Positions 1 to 9,268 are shown, numbered from the stretch's first letter. The stretch: 64,000 nt of DNA from Serratia proteamaculans (GCF_013337185.1 NZ_SWDE01000004.1:310001-374000); one strand, 5' to 3'. A program made the numbers and translations. Notes: generated by a model not told the origin, from the sequence alone.

Positions 1-935
1 GAAAACAGACCGTTGCAGCCGCTGAAATCACGGCGGTAAAACTCGTGGCCCTTGCAGCTGGGCAGCTCCGGGTGATTGACCACCGCCACCTCCGGCCGTT
101 TGGCCAGCCAGTTGGCGACTTCGATGCTGCCTTGCTGATGTTGCTTCAGGCGTACGCCCAGCGTGCGCAGGCCACGGCTGGCCATATAGGCGGTATCGGC
201 GTCTACCATCTGGCCCATCAGATAAGAGTATTCACGCAGTTGATCCCAACAGCGCTGGTTTGCCACGGCGGTGCCGAGCATGTAATCGGAGTGGCCGATA
301 ATGTATTTGGTCCCAGCCTGAATCGAAATATCGATGTCGAAGTCCAGCGCCTTGAACAGCACACCGGCCGCCCAGGTATTATCGATCATGATCACCACTT
401 CCGGTGCCACCGCGCGAATTGCCTGCACCATGGCCGGGATATCCTGAACCTCCATGGTGATCGAACCGGGGGATTCAAGAAACACCACGCGGGTATTGGG
501 CTGAATAAGCCCGGCGATATCGGCACCGATCAACGGGTCGAAATAGGTGGTTGCCACGTTCATGCGGCTCAGAATATGGCTACAAAAATCCTGTGTGGGT
601 TCATACACCGAGCCGGTCATCAGCAGGTGGTCGCCAGCGCCGACAAAGGACAAAATGGCGTTGGAAACCGCCGCCGCGCCGCAAGGGTAAAGTACACAAC
701 CTGCGCCGCCTTCCAGCTCAACCATCGCATCCTGTAACGCGAAGTGGGTCAGGGTGCCGCGCCGGCCATAAAACAGTTCGCCATGTGCCCGTTTGGCGGT
801 GGCGTGCTTTTTGGCCGCCACCGAATCAAAGACCAGTGAAGAAGCGCGCTGGGTGACGGGATTGACGGAGCCCTGGGTGTAGCGCTTGCTGCGTCCTGCG
901 CCGATCAGGGTGGTTTCGATGTTTTTTGACGTCAT
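1..935 (-). CDS. metC: Cystathionine beta-lyase MetC, 5' part (gene runs off the left edge)
   Basis: The reading frame opens at an ATG at 933-935 and stays open to base 1, giving about 311 residues that begin [20 protein letters not shown]. It is a PLP-dependent Cys/Met-metabolism enzyme that would split cystathionine into homocysteine, pyruvate and ammonia in methionine synthesis. Visible family features are the [20 protein letters not shown] stretch, [12 protein letters not shown] in the cofactor-binding part, the [11 protein letters not shown] block, and [11 protein letters not shown], which carries the lysine that would bind PLP. E. coli MetC has 395 residues, so about 80 residues are missing beyond the window. 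A purine-rich AAAGGTGAG lies upstream of the start. It is divergent from exbB, which is also the enteric arrangement I recall. Identification is firm; only the C-terminus is unseen. Confidence 0.95.
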   Translation of the reverse strand, partial: MTSKNIETTLIGAGRSKRYTQGSVNPVTQRASSLVFDSVAAKKHATAKRAHGELFYGRRGTLTHFALQDAMVELEGGAGCVLYPCGAAAVSNAILSFVGAGDHLLMTGSVYEPTQDFCSHILSRMNVATTYFDPLIGADIAGLIQPNTRVVFLESPGSITMEVQDIPAMVQAIRAVAPEVVIMIDNTWAAGVLFKALDFDIDISIQAGTKYIIGHSDYMLGTAVANQRCWDQLREYSYLMGQMVDADTAYMASRGLRTLGVRLKQHQQGSIEVANWLAKRPEVAVVNHPELPSCKGHEFYRRDFSGCNGLF

Positions 936-1096
936 AGGAGCGGGCTCACCTTTGGCTTGGTCTTCACGGGGGATTTGCGATAGCCCTTAAGTTAGCATGA
1001 CATATGATAGCCATCCAGACGTTTTAACCGCTAAATGTAAAAGCAATGCCGATTTACCCGTTCGGGTGGCGTCGTTTTGCCGATTATTTGGTAAAT

Positions 1097-1115
1097 AATA
1101 ATGAGAACTACTATC
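1097..1115. promoter_or_regulatory. Candidate Fur box in the metC-exbB intergenic region
   Basis: The 19 bases AATAATGAGAACTACTATC match the Fur consensus GATAATGATAATCATTATC at 14 of 19 positions by hand alignment. It lies about 75 bases upstream of the exbB start. Fur-iron repression of exbBD is established in enteric bacteria, so the placement makes sense. Binding itself is inferred. Confidence 0.6.
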
Positions 1116-1190
1116 AATCCCTGATTGGTTTGATATGATCGCACGCTGAATTATTCCTCAATTTTGTTCGGTAACGGGTGGAGGCACAGC

Positions 1191-2162
1191 GTGAAAACGG
1201 CTGGCAAGCATTTAAATCAAGGATCGTTCGGTCAGGGCCGGGCGCAATGGGGCCAGGCATTTGGCCGTGGTCTGTTAGCTTCAATGGTATTGGTAGTGGG
1301 TCTGGCCGGTAGCGCTCAGGCTGCACCGGCGACTAATCCGGCCGTTACCCAGAGCGTTGCTCCGGCCTCTGCGCCCGCCGCAGCCACACCGGAAAGTATC
1401 ACCCCGCTGAATCCGCAACCGACCATCCAGCCGCCGGAAACTCGCGGTATGGACCTGTCCGTCTGGGGCATGTACCAGCATGCGGACATCGTGGTGAAAA
1501 TCGTGATGATCGGTTTGGTGCTGGCGTCCATCGTCACCTGGACCATCCTGTTTTCCAAGGGCAGCGAACTGTTCCGCGCCAAGCGCCGTCTGCGCCGCGA
1601 ACAGCTGGCGCTGGCCAATGTCCGCTCGCTGGATGAAGCCTCCGAGCTGGCACAGAATTTCTCGGACGAGAGCATCAGTTCCGTATTGCTCAGCGATGCG
1701 CAGAACGAACTGGAGCTGTCGGCGGAATCTAACGACAACAACGGCATCAAGGAACGTACCGGTTTCCGCCTGGAGCGTCGCGTTGCGGGCTACAGCCGTA
1801 ACATGGGCCGTGGCAATGGTTTCCTGGCGACCATCGGTGCCATCTCGCCGTTTGTCGGCCTGTTCGGCACCGTCTGGGGCATCATGAACAGCTTTATCGG
1901 CATCGCTCATTCGCAAACCACCAACCTGGCCGTGGTTGCACCCGGCATCGCTGAAGCGCTGCTGGCAACCGCATTGGGGCTGGTCGCCGCGATCCCGGCG
2001 GTGGTGATTTATAATATCTTTGCCCGTGTAATCAGCGGTCATCGCGCTCAGGTGGGCGACGTGGCTGCGCAGGTGCTGCTGCTGATGGGGCGCGACTTGG
2101 ATCTGGCCGCCACGGCACAAGCCAAACGTTCACAGCATTCACAGCAACTGCGGGTGGGGTGA
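1191..2162 (+). CDS. exbB: TonB-system energising protein ExbB
   Basis: ExbB forms the inner-membrane proton-driven motor with ExbD and TonB that powers uptake of siderophores and vitamin B12. I start it at GTG 1191, because GGGTGGAGG sits just upstream; the frame also opens at a TTG at 1164, which lacks such a site. This gives 323 residues, against about 244 in E. coli. The extra N-terminus carries a signal-peptide-like segment ([14 protein letters not shown]) and a Pro/Ala-rich linker, as in the long ExbB of Serratia and Pseudomonas. Three membrane segments follow: one near residues 90-110 and two in the C-terminal part. These include [18 protein letters not shown] and [20 protein letters not shown] with its conserved glutamate. 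exbD follows after 3 bases, so the pair is one operon, probably Fur-controlled. Confidence 0.95.
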   Translation: MKTAGKHLNQGSFGQGRAQWGQAFGRGLLASMVLVVGLAGSAQAAPATNPAVTQSVAPASAPAAATPESITPLNPQPTIQPPETRGMDLSVWGMYQHADIVVKIVMIGLVLASIVTWTILFSKGSELFRAKRRLRREQLALANVRSLDEASELAQNFSDESISSVLLSDAQNELELSAESNDNNGIKERTGFRLERRVAGYSRNMGRGNGFLATIGAISPFVGLFGTVWGIMNSFIGIAHSQTTNLAVVAPGIAEALLATALGLVAAIPAVVIYNIFARVISGHRAQVGDVAAQVLLLMGRDLDLAATAQAKRSQHSQQLRVG

Positions 2163-2165
2163 GTT

Positions 2166-2588
2166 ATGGCGATGCGCTTAAATGAAGATCTGGACGACAG
2201 CGGCGAACTGCATGAAATCAACGTGACGCCGTTTATCGACGTCATGCTGGTGCTGTTGATCATCTTTATGGTGGCCGCGCCGCTGGCAACGGTAGATATC
2301 CGTGTCGATCTCCCGGCTTCCTCAGCCAAACCGCAGCCGCGCCCGGAAAAACCGGTGTTCCTGTCGGTGAAAGCGGATAAGCAGCTCTACGTTGGCGAAC
2401 AGGCGGTCAGTGCCGATCAACTGACGTCGGTGCTGGATCAGCGAACTCAGGCGAACAAAGAGACCACCATCTTCTTCCAGGCGGACAAGACCGTGGACTA
2501 CGAAACGCTGATGAGCGTGATGGATACGCTGCGTAAAGCCGGCTACCTGAAGGTGGGGCTGGTGGGGATGGAAGGCACCGCCAAGTAG
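2166..2588 (+). CDS. exbD: TonB-system energising protein ExbD
   Basis: This is the 140-residue partner of ExbB: a short cytoplasmic N-terminus, one membrane helix and a periplasmic domain. The helix starts in the family signature NVTPFIDVMLVLLIIFM. Its aspartate is residue 25, the position of the essential proton-carrying Asp25 in E. coli ExbD. The periplasmic part (from about residue 45) has the usual beta-rich pattern. The length equals the usual 141 or so. It is translated right after exbB and is followed by a strong hairpin terminator, so exbBD form a two-gene unit. tonB is not in the window. Confidence 0.96.
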   Translation: MAMRLNEDLDDSGELHEINVTPFIDVMLVLLIIFMVAAPLATVDIRVDLPASSAKPQPRPEKPVFLSVKADKQLYVGEQAVSADQLTSVLDQRTQANKETTIFFQADKTVDYETLMSVMDTLRKAGYLKVGLVGMEGTAK

Positions 2589-2614
2589 CGGGCTGACATC
2601 TGCAAGGTTAAGCA

Positions 2615-2636
2615 GGGCGCTCAGGCGCCCTTTTTT
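2615..2636 (+). terminator. Rho-independent terminator after exbD
   Basis: GGGCGC, a four-base loop TCAG, GCGCCC and then six Ts form a textbook intrinsic terminator about 27 bases after the exbD stop. Confidence 0.9.
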
Positions 2637-2660
2637 ATTGCCTGAATTTTGTACAATTGC

Positions 2661-2689
2661 TTGACGTACCCCCGGCAAATGAAAATACT
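2661..2689 (+). promoter_or_regulatory. Candidate sigma-70 promoter for the ParD-like gene
   Basis: A -35-like TTGACG and a -10-like AATACT are separated by 17 bases. They lie between the exbD terminator and the ParD-like gene, whose start is about 38 bases further on. This is a sequence match only. Confidence 0.45.
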
Positions 2690-2726
2690 AATAGATAGTA
2701 ACTAACACTACTTTCTGGAGTCGGCT

Positions 2727-2987
2727 ATGCCAACCAGCATTGCTTTAAGCCCTCATTTTGAGAAATTTGTTCATGAGCAAATTGACAGCGGGCGTTACGG
2801 CAACGTCAGCGAAGTAATACGGGCGGGTCTGCGTCTGCTCGAAGAACATGAGCAGGCGATGAAAATCGAACAACTGCGAGTGGCTATTGCACAGGGAATA
2901 GAAAGTGGTGAGGGAGTCCCGGCGGAGGAAGTTTTTGAACGTATGCGGGCTAAATACCAACGGATGGTAGATAACGGAAGTGACTAA
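2727..2987 (+). CDS. ParD-family antitoxin-like DNA-binding protein, no ParE partner
   Basis: The 86-residue product begins MPTSIALSPHFEKFVHEQI and continues SGRYGNVSEVIRAGLRLLEE. This is the ribbon-helix-helix N-terminus of type II ParD/CopG antitoxins. Residues 45-86 form a charged helical tail that would normally wrap the ParE toxin. TGGAG precedes the ATG. In ParDE loci the toxin gene usually overlaps or directly follows parD. Here only about 70 bases remain before the end of the converging gene, and no ParE-like frame is present. It may be an orphan antitoxin left after loss of the toxin, or a stand-alone repressor. Confidence 0.8.
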   Translation: MPTSIALSPHFEKFVHEQIDSGRYGNVSEVIRAGLRLLEEHEQAMKIEQLRVAIAQGIESGEGVPAEEVFERMRAKYQRMVDNGSD

Positions 2988-3009
2988 TGGGGCTAACAAT
3001 TCGTTAGGG

Positions 3010-3044
3010 CGTTGAGGGCTGGCTCATCTGCTCAGCCCCCAACG
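3010..3044. terminator. Inverted repeat between converging genes, possible terminator
   Basis: CGTTGAGGGCTG at 3010-3021 pairs with CAGCCCCCAACG at 3033-3044 with one mismatch, around an 11-base loop. It sits between two converging genes. There is no clear T-run on either side, so terminator function is only plausible. Confidence 0.4.
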
Positions 3045-3055
3045 TCCAGCCTTAT

Positions 3056-3874
3056 TCAGCCGCGAGCATGGGCTGCCGCGCGGGCGATCTGTTTGTCGGT
3101 AGGGCGCACGCCGGTATAAAGCACAAACTGTTCCAGCGCTTGCAGCGCAATCACTTCTGCACCGGTAATCACCCGTTTGCCTTGCTCACGTGCGTTGCGG
3201 ATCAGTGGGGTTTCCGCCGGCAGTGCCACCACGTCAAACACGATTTTCGCCGCAGCAATAGTCGCGGGTGCAAAGGCCAACTGCTCGGCTTCTGTTCCCC
3301 CAGCCATGCCGATGGGCGTCACATTGATGACCATATCTACGCTTAAATCACCGACCTCTGCCTGCCACTGATAGCCGTAGGCCTCTGCCAGCGCCTTACC
3401 TGCCTGTGGGTTACGGGCGATGATATGACCATTTTTGAAACCGGCATCACGCAGCGCGGCGGTGACCGCTTTCGCCATACCGCCGCTGCCGCGCAGGGCG
3501 AAGGAGGTTTCCGTTGGGATCTGATGCTGCACCAGCAGTTTGGCGATGGCGATATAATCGGTGTTGTAAGCCCGCAGGAAGCCTTCATCATTGACGATAG
3601 TATTGACCGATTCAATCGCGGTGGCGGAAGCATCCAGCTCGTCCAGGAAAGGAATGCAGCTCTCTTTGAACGGCATCGATACCGCGCAGCCGCGAATGCC
3701 CAGCGCACGCACGCCGCCCACCGCCGCCTGAATATCCTGGGTGGTGAAGGCCTTGTAGATAAAGTTGAGATCCAGCTCCTGGTACAGGTAGTTGTGGAAA
3801 CGGGTGCCAAAATTACCTGGGCGACCGGCCAGTGACATGCACAGCTGGGTATCTTTATTAATCTCACGACTCAT
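3056..3874 (-). CDS. Shikimate 5-dehydrogenase-like protein (AroE-like, SDH-L/HI0607 type)
   Basis: The 272 residues show the two-domain shikimate dehydrogenase fold. The N-terminal substrate domain contains VSMPFKES, whose lysine matches the catalytic lysine, and AYNTDYIAI, whose aspartate matches the second catalytic residue. The C-terminal Rossmann domain starts at the glycine loop FALRGSGGMAKAV and includes MVINVTPIGMAGG. The substrate loop near the N-terminus reads SLAGRPGNFGTRFHNYL instead of the usual AroE GxPIxHSxSP, as in the SDH-like class of Haemophilus HI0607. It is therefore unlikely to be the main AroE, and its substrate is uncertain. AAGGAA precedes the ATG. It begins 31 bases after scrR on the same strand, so it may be read through from the scr operon. 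Confidence 0.85.
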   Translation of the reverse strand: MSREINKDTQLCMSLAGRPGNFGTRFHNYLYQELDLNFIYKAFTTQDIQAAVGGVRALGIRGCAVSMPFKESCIPFLDELDASATAIESVNTIVNDEGFLRAYNTDYIAIAKLLVQHQIPTETSFALRGSGGMAKAVTAALRDAGFKNGHIIARNPQAGKALAEAYGYQWQAEVGDLSVDMVINVTPIGMAGGTEAEQLAFAPATIAAAKIVFDVVALPAETPLIRNAREQGKRVITGAEVIALQALEQFVLYTGVRPTDKQIARAAAHARG

Positions 3875-3905
3875 GATGAGTTCCTTAACCGGGAAAAAGA
3901 AAAGC

Positions 3906-4949
3906 CTAAGGCTGGCCGAGCAATGCCTTCGAACCGGCGTGGCGCCAATGGATGCTGCCCGGCAGGTATAACGCGTTCTGCTCTAATGGCCGCTCGTCAA
4001 TCAGCGCGCTAACCATGTCAAAACTGTGTTGGGCCAGGGCGCGGCAGTCCTGCGCCACGGTATCGATTTTTAACGTCAGGCCGTCGAACAGGTAGTGATC
4101 GTCAAAGCTGCACAGATGCAGGTCGCTTTCCATCAACTGGTGCTGATTCAGGTAACGCAGTACCCCTTCCAGCAGGCCGCAGGCGGCGGTAAACAGCGCC
4201 TTGGGCGGACGGCCAAGCTGCGCACAGAGTTGGGCGAACATCTCGTAGCCGGAGCTGGGATGATAATTACCGTTGATGATCCACTCTGGTTTACACACCA
4301 CCCCGGCCCGTTCCAGACCGAGCTGGAAACCGGCCAGCCGATCGCGCGTGGGTGAAATACGGGGTTGGCCGCCAAGGAAATAGAATTCGTCCGGATGCTG
4401 GCGCGCGACGTTTTCCACCAGCGTGGCGGTCGAAGTTAGCGAGTCGGTGATCACCAGCGGCAGGTCGGAGCCGATGATCAGCCGGTCCATCTGTACCACC
4501 GGCAGACCGGCGTTAATCTTTTGGTATTCCGCATCGTTAAGCTGGCTGGAGGCGACAATCAGGCCGTCGACCTGGCGTTGTACCAGACTGTTCACCGCCA
4601 TCATTTCCTGCGCCGGGTTTTCATCGGTGCAGGCGATCAGCAACTGCAAACCGGCCTCGCGGCACAGGGTTTCCAGCTCGCGTGAAATTACCGCAAAACC
4701 GTAGTTGGTCATTTCCGGCACTACCAGCCCAAGGGTATGGCTGCGGGAAGATCGCAGCGAACGGGCGTGGAAGCTGGGCTGGTAGTGGTGCTCGCCGGCC
4801 AGCGCCAGGATACGATCGCGGGTGTCGTCTGACACCCGATATTCCTTGCTGCGACCGTTAAGCACCAGGCTGGCGGTCGATTTTGACACGCCGGCCAGTG
4901 CGGCAATATCACTGATGGTAATGCGTTTATTTTTTTTCACTGACGGCAT
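3906..4949 (-). CDS. scrR: Sucrose operon repressor ScrR (LacI family)
   Basis: This is a 347-residue LacI/GalR-type repressor. The N-terminal helix-turn-helix is clear ([23 protein letters not shown]), followed by the hinge and a sugar-binding core. The motifs [28 protein letters not shown] and [18 protein letters not shown] agree closely with the ScrR proteins of enteric sucrose plasmids as I recall them. It would repress scrK and scrYAB, with fructose or fructose-1-phosphate as likely inducer. It starts 21 bases after scrB on the same strand, the usual scrYABR order. Its likely operators lie at 9269-9288 and 10413-10432. Confidence 0.93.
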   Translation of the reverse strand: MPSVKKNKRITISDIAALAGVSKSTASLVLNGRSKEYRVSDDTRDRILALAGEHHYQPSFHARSLRSSRSHTLGLVVPEMTNYGFAVISRELETLCREAGLQLLIACTDENPAQEMMAVNSLVQRQVDGLIVASSQLNDAEYQKINAGLPVVQMDRLIIGSDLPLVITDSLTSTATLVENVARQHPDEFYFLGGQPRISPTRDRLAGFQLGLERAGVVCKPEWIINGNYHPSSGYEMFAQLCAQLGRPPKALFTAACGLLEGVLRYLNQHQLMESDLHLCSFDDHYLFDGLTLKIDTVAQDCRALAQHSFDMVSALIDERPLEQNALYLPGSIHWRHAGSKALLGQP

Positions 4950-4970
4950 CTGAATTCATGGAAGGATGCG

Positions 4971-6380
4971 TCATTCTAGCATGCATGGCGTCAGCGACCA
5001 GTGCTCGAGCGCCAATGGGTTTTCACCGCTCAACTGCAATTGTGGTTGCGGGTCGGGGAAGTAGCGTGCGCTCATCACCGCCTCGCCGTGGTTGATAAAA
5101 ATCTCCACGCTGGAGCGGTCAAACAAAATCTGCAAGTGAGTCAGGTTGCCGCGCCAGTAGCGATGTTCCGGCTGCCCGGTACGCAGATTATTACGCGTCA
5201 GTCGCAGCAGGGTGCCGTCCCACAGCAGCGTCATCGCCCCGCCAAAGTCGGCGCTGAATGCCCCTTCTGGCGTCAGCAGCAGTTCCGCGCTGCCGACTGG
5301 CCAACATGGCGCTTCGTCGGCGATCCCCTGCCATTGCCGGCTTTCACCACGCAATTGTTGCAGTTCGCGCGCCGGCTGTTGGTAAAGCTTGCCGTGATGC
5401 AGCGACAGTTCGCGCGGACAGGTCAGGATGTGGATCCAGCCGTACTGCAGCGTCGGGTGATCATCCTCGTCCTGTTCCGGCACGCCCATCCAGCCGACCA
5501 GCAACCGGCGGCCGTCTTCGGCCTGGGTGGTTTGTGGCGCATAGAATTCAAACCCGAGATCCAGCTCTTGGAAGGCGCCATGTTCGAACCTGGCCTGCCG
5601 ATAATCCAGCTTGCCGGTCAGATAGCCCGCCTGATAAAGGTTGAGATAACGCTCGGCCTGCGCTGCCAGCCCCTGTGGGCAGCAGATCAGCACCTCGGTA
5701 TCGTCCAGCGTGAACAGGTCCGGGCATTCCCACATATAGCCGAAGTCACCGATGCCGTTCAGCCGTGAACCGGCAATCTCGCCCAGCAGTTGCCAGTTGC
5801 GCAGATCGGCGGAGCGCAGCAGCAGCACTTTGCCACGGTCTTGCAGGTCACGAGCGCCGAGCACCATGTACCAGTCTTCCTGATGACGCCAGACTTTGGG
5901 ATCGCGCACGTGGCCGCTATAGCCCGGCGGCAGCGGCAACACCGGGCCGAGTTTGTCATAGCCACCCTGGGTATTTTCTTGCGCCAGGCACTGGTAAGCG
6001 GTGCGGGAGCCGTCGGGGTATTTGACGTTGCCGGTATACGCCAGCATGATTTTGCCCTCGGCCACCACTGCCGAACCGGAATAACAGCCGTGGCTGTCGT
6101 AGCAGGCTCCCGGCACCAGTGCCACTGGCTGATGCTGCCAGTTGACCAGATCCGTCGACTGCCAGTGGCCCCAACATTTGTTGCGGTGATCGCAACCCAG
6201 CGGGTTCCACTGATAGAACAGGTGGAAGACGCCGTTATGCTGAATAAAACCATTGGGATCGTTAAGTAGCCCAACGCTGGGCGCCAGGTGCCACGCCGGC
6301 CGGTGCGGATCGCGCAGCGCCTGTGGCATGCCGCTCATCAACGCCTGAGCGGCATGCTTCATTAAATTCAGTTCTTCCAT
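4971..6380 (-). CDS. scrB: Sucrose-6-phosphate hydrolase ScrB (GH32)
   Basis: ScrB cuts the sucrose-6-phosphate made by the ScrA phosphotransferase into glucose-6-phosphate and fructose in the cytoplasm. The 469-residue protein has the three acidic motifs of glycoside hydrolase family 32: LLNDPNGF with nucleophile Asp41, the HVRDPKVW block, and MWECPDLF with the acid/base glutamate. The C-terminal beta-sandwich ends with the DRSSVEIFINHGEAVMSARYFP pattern of the family. There is no signal peptide, as expected. Its ATG overlaps the scrA stop by one base, so the two genes are translationally coupled. Confidence 0.96.
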   Translation of the reverse strand: MEELNLMKHAAQALMSGMPQALRDPHRPAWHLAPSVGLLNDPNGFIQHNGVFHLFYQWNPLGCDHRNKCWGHWQSTDLVNWQHQPVALVPGACYDSHGCYSGSAVVAEGKIMLAYTGNVKYPDGSRTAYQCLAQENTQGGYDKLGPVLPLPPGYSGHVRDPKVWRHQEDWYMVLGARDLQDRGKVLLLRSADLRNWQLLGEIAGSRLNGIGDFGYMWECPDLFTLDDTEVLICCPQGLAAQAERYLNLYQAGYLTGKLDYRQARFEHGAFQELDLGFEFYAPQTTQAEDGRRLLVGWMGVPEQDEDDHPTLQYGWIHILTCPRELSLHHGKLYQQPARELQQLRGESRQWQGIADEAPCWPVGSAELLLTPEGAFSADFGGAMTLLWDGTLLRLTRNNLRTGQPEHRYWRGNLTHLQILFDRSSVEIFINHGEAVMSARYFPDPQPQLQLSGENPLALEHWSLTPCMLE

Positions 6381-7750
6381 TATTCGCTGTCCGTTTTGTA
6401 TTTCAGCAGCAACGAGATAATAAAGGCGCTGCCGAAGGCGATCACCAGACCAATAATATAGCTGACCAGAGAACTGGCCTGCACAATGGCCAGCCCCGGG
6501 ATCGCCGTCAGCCCGACCGCGTTCATGCCGACGTGATTGGCCACCACCCAGGCCCCGCCGAGCGCACCGCCTGCCAGCGCCGCCAGGAAGGGTTTCACAA
6601 AGCGCAGGTTAATGCCGAACAGCGCCGCCTCGGTAATACCGAGCATGGCGGAAAAGGCCGAAGGCACCGCGATGGCTTTGATCTTGGCGTCGCGGGTTTT
6701 GAAATAGACCGCCAGACAGGCACCGCCCTGAGCGATATTGGCCATCGACCAGATCGGCAGCAGGAAGTTAACGCCGATGTTCGGGTTGCCGAGCAGCCCG
6801 GCTTCGACGGCATGGAAGCTGTGGTGAATGCCGGTGATGACGATGGCGGAATACAGGCCACCGAACAGCAGGCCGGCAAACCAACCGGCGTGGGCGATCA
6901 GCGTGCTGAGCACCAGGGATATGCCATCACCCAGCGCGCGACCGGCCGGGCCGATAAACAGCATGGCGACGAACCCGGAGATCACCACCGTCAGGAACGG
7001 CGTCAGGATCAGATCCAGTGAGTTGGGGATCACTCTGCGCAGCTGTTTTTCCAGCATGCTCATAAACCACACCGTCAGTAGCACCGGGAACACCGTACCC
7101 TGATAGCCGATCATGGCAATCTGCAACCCAAAGAAATCCATGGTGTGAAAACCGCTGGCGACGCCCCAGGCATTGGTCAGCGCCGGATGAGTCAGAATGC
7201 CGCCGAGCGTAGCGCCCAGATAGGGGTTACCCCCAAATTCACGCGCGGCGGTGAAGCCGATCAGGATCGGTAAAATAATAAATGCCGCCGAACTGAACAT
7301 ATCCAGCATCACAAATATAGCGCTGCCGGCATCGACCCAGCCGTAGGTTTTCACCATGCCGAGCAGGCCCATCAGCAGGCCGGAGGCGACGATAGCCGGG
7401 ATGATCGGCACAAAGATATTCGACAGCAGGCGAGCAATACGCTGCAGTGGGTTGAGTTTTTTCGCCGCGATGTCGGCGGCCTCAGACTTGCTCGATTCGC
7501 TGACGCCAGCCGCCTTGATAAACTCCGCGTGTACCTTGTTGACCAGCCCGGTACCGAAAATCACCTGGATTTGCCCGGCGTTGCTAAAGCAGCCTTTCAC
7601 CCCCTCCAGCTTGCCGATTGCCACCTTGTCCACCTTGCTGTCGTCGATCAGCACCAGGCGCAGGCGCGTGGCACAGTGGGCGGCGCTGGCAATGTTGTCT
7701 TTGCCGCCGAGCAGCGGCAATAGCGCGTTAGCGGTTGCGGTAATGTCCAT
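6380..7750 (-). CDS. scrA: PTS sucrose transporter subunit IIBC ScrA
   Basis: ScrA imports sucrose and phosphorylates it to sucrose-6-phosphate, using the phosphoryl chain from a IIA(Glc)-type donor; no IIA domain is fused here. I start it at ATG 7750, where AAGGGAG stands just upstream. The frame runs on to 7810, but that extension passes through the hairpin region. The product has 456 residues. The IIB domain comes first, with phosphorylatable Cys26 in ASAAHCATRLRLVL. The IIC domain has about ten membrane helices from residue 100 on and includes GITAAxFG-type and GIHHSFHAVEAGLLG motifs. It agrees almost line by line with plasmid pUR400 ScrA as I recall it. Confidence 0.95.
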   Translation of the reverse strand: MDITATANALLPLLGGKDNIASAAHCATRLRLVLIDDSKVDKVAIGKLEGVKGCFSNAGQIQVIFGTGLVNKVHAEFIKAAGVSESSKSEAADIAAKKLNPLQRIARLLSNIFVPIIPAIVASGLLMGLLGMVKTYGWVDAGSAIFVMLDMFSSAAFIILPILIGFTAAREFGGNPYLGATLGGILTHPALTNAWGVASGFHTMDFFGLQIAMIGYQGTVFPVLLTVWFMSMLEKQLRRVIPNSLDLILTPFLTVVISGFVAMLFIGPAGRALGDGISLVLSTLIAHAGWFAGLLFGGLYSAIVITGIHHSFHAVEAGLLGNPNIGVNFLLPIWSMANIAQGGACLAVYFKTRDAKIKAIAVPSAFSAMLGITEAALFGINLRFVKPFLAALAGGALGGAWVVANHVGMNAVGLTAIPGLAIVQASSLVSYIIGLVIAFGSAFIISLLLKYKTDSE

Positions 7751-7776
7751 GTTCACTCCCTTAATAAATAAAAATG

Positions 7777-7798
7777 CCGCCGCTGTGTTTTGCGGCGG
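7777..7798 (-). terminator. Intercistronic hairpin between scrY and scrA (partial terminator or mRNA stabiliser)
   Basis: Read on the minus strand, CCGCCGC, an eight-base loop and GCGGCGG are followed by CATTTTTATTT. The hairpin sits in the 65-base gap after the porin gene and before scrA. It resembles a leaky terminator that would keep scrY more highly expressed than scrAB. Confidence 0.65.
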
Positions 7799-7815
7799 AA
7801 ATCTGCTCATCAGCG

Positions 7816-9225
7816 TCAGAAGAAGTACTTGAACCGGGCACGCACGCCGTAGCGCTGATCGTTGCTGGCGTTGGCAATTTTGTTATCTGCATTGGCCTCC
7901 AGCATCGAGACGTAGGCCCCGAGATACAGGTTAAAGTTCTTCATATTCATGATGTTTGGTATCTGGTACGAGGTATGAATGGTATGAATGTCATATTTGC
8001 CCGGCTCGCTGAGCGGGTTGCTGATGTCGGCGCTCATACCGGCGGTATTGAACTCTTTGATGTTGTTGTGGGCATAGATATAACCCACTTCAAAGCGACG
8101 CCACAGTACGTTGATACCGGCGGTCAGGTCCTGCTCGCCAGAGGCGTCCAGGTAGGCGGTGCTCAGGTTGGCGACCACGCCGTTGTCCGGGTTGGCGGCA
8201 GTGTTGTTCCAACTGAGGGTCATGCCGTAGCCGTTACGTTTGGACTGGTCGACGAATTGCCCCTGGCTGTCGTGATAGCCATAGGCATTGTTGACCACGT
8301 TGCTTTCCATCGCCACCGCCGCGCTGAGCTGGTCTTTTTTCCAGGCGATCACCGGTCGTAGATAGGCGACATTTTTCTTATTATCCAAGCTGTTGCCGTG
8401 GTAGGCCTGATCCTGGAACAGTGAGGTACCGTCTTCCACCAGCGTATTGAGCTCGAAGTAGAAGTTACCGGCGTACTTGCTCAGCATCAGGTTGCCGCCG
8501 CTGCTGCTACGGCCACGACCTTCTTTCATCATGTAGATATAGCCAAAACCGTCGGCATACAGATCGTTGGCGGTATTGCCGGAATACTGGATGAAGGTGT
8601 CCTGATTGAGCGGGAACATGTCGTAGGCTTCAAAACGGCCAATCTTGGTCTGCCAGTTCTTTTCGTTACCGAAGAAGAAGGCGGCATCGTCGAGATTCAT
8701 TTTACCGGTCATGTCGGCCAGCGGCTGCACGCTGAAACCGGAGAAGTTGCCGTCCGGGTTGCGTCGGTAGCCGTCTACACCGACCAGAATGCGGCCGTTG
8801 ATATCCCAGCGTTCTTTATTGCCCGGTTTCCAGTCTTTGTTGTCGCTGCTTTTCAGCGAGGTGAGCTGGCCGCTGCGGCTGGCACCGTCCAGGTTGAACT
8901 CGACGTCGCCGTACAGTTTCAGGTCGGTCAGGCCGGTGAGTTGCAGCTTGCCGGCCGGTGCGGCGTGGGTTTCCAGCGTCGCGGTGCGCTGAACAACCTG
9001 TTGAGTTTGTTGCTCGGTGTTGGCGGTGCGTAATTCCAACTGTTGTGCCTTGCGTTCCGCCGCCGTGGCACGCGTTTCAGCCTGCGTCGCGCGTTGTTCG
9101 GCTTGTTGCAGCCGTTGTTCCAACGCATTCAGACGGGCTTCGATACTGGTATTGGCACCCGTTGCTGCCGCAGAGGTAGAGATGAGAAGCCCTGTAGTGA
9201 CTGCCAGATAGCCTAGTTTTTTCAT
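7816..9225 (-). CDS. scrY: Sucrose-specific outer-membrane porin ScrY
   Basis: ScrY is a trimeric 18-stranded maltoporin-like channel that lets sucrose cross the outer membrane. The 469-residue product has a signal peptide (MKKLGYLAVTTGLLISTSAAATG). A heptad-type coiled coil follows at about residues 28-85 (ALEQRLQQAEQRATQAETRA). That is the N-terminal periplasmic extension that distinguishes ScrY from LamB. The barrel then ends in the aromatic terminus VRARFKYFF. The pUR400 protein is about 505 residues, so this one is slightly shorter. Two operator-like sites lie upstream, and the operon runs scrY-scrA-scrB-scrR. Confidence 0.94.
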   Translation of the reverse strand: MKKLGYLAVTTGLLISTSAAATGANTSIEARLNALEQRLQQAEQRATQAETRATAAERKAQQLELRTANTEQQTQQVVQRTATLETHAAPAGKLQLTGLTDLKLYGDVEFNLDGASRSGQLTSLKSSDNKDWKPGNKERWDINGRILVGVDGYRRNPDGNFSGFSVQPLADMTGKMNLDDAAFFFGNEKNWQTKIGRFEAYDMFPLNQDTFIQYSGNTANDLYADGFGYIYMMKEGRGRSSSGGNLMLSKYAGNFYFELNTLVEDGTSLFQDQAYHGNSLDNKKNVAYLRPVIAWKKDQLSAAVAMESNVVNNAYGYHDSQGQFVDQSKRNGYGMTLSWNNTAANPDNGVVANLSTAYLDASGEQDLTAGINVLWRRFEVGYIYAHNNIKEFNTAGMSADISNPLSEPGKYDIHTIHTSYQIPNIMNMKNFNLYLGAYVSMLEANADNKIANASNDQRYGVRARFKYFF

Positions 9226-9268
9226 GATTTTCTATCATCCGGGAAGGTTGTTATTATTTTTTGCTAAA

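Noticed and set aside
45-737. Long plus-strand open frame at the left edge
   Set aside because: It is antisense to metC, whose minus-strand translation shows clear family motifs. The frame's protein is His/Gly-rich and has no family resemblance.
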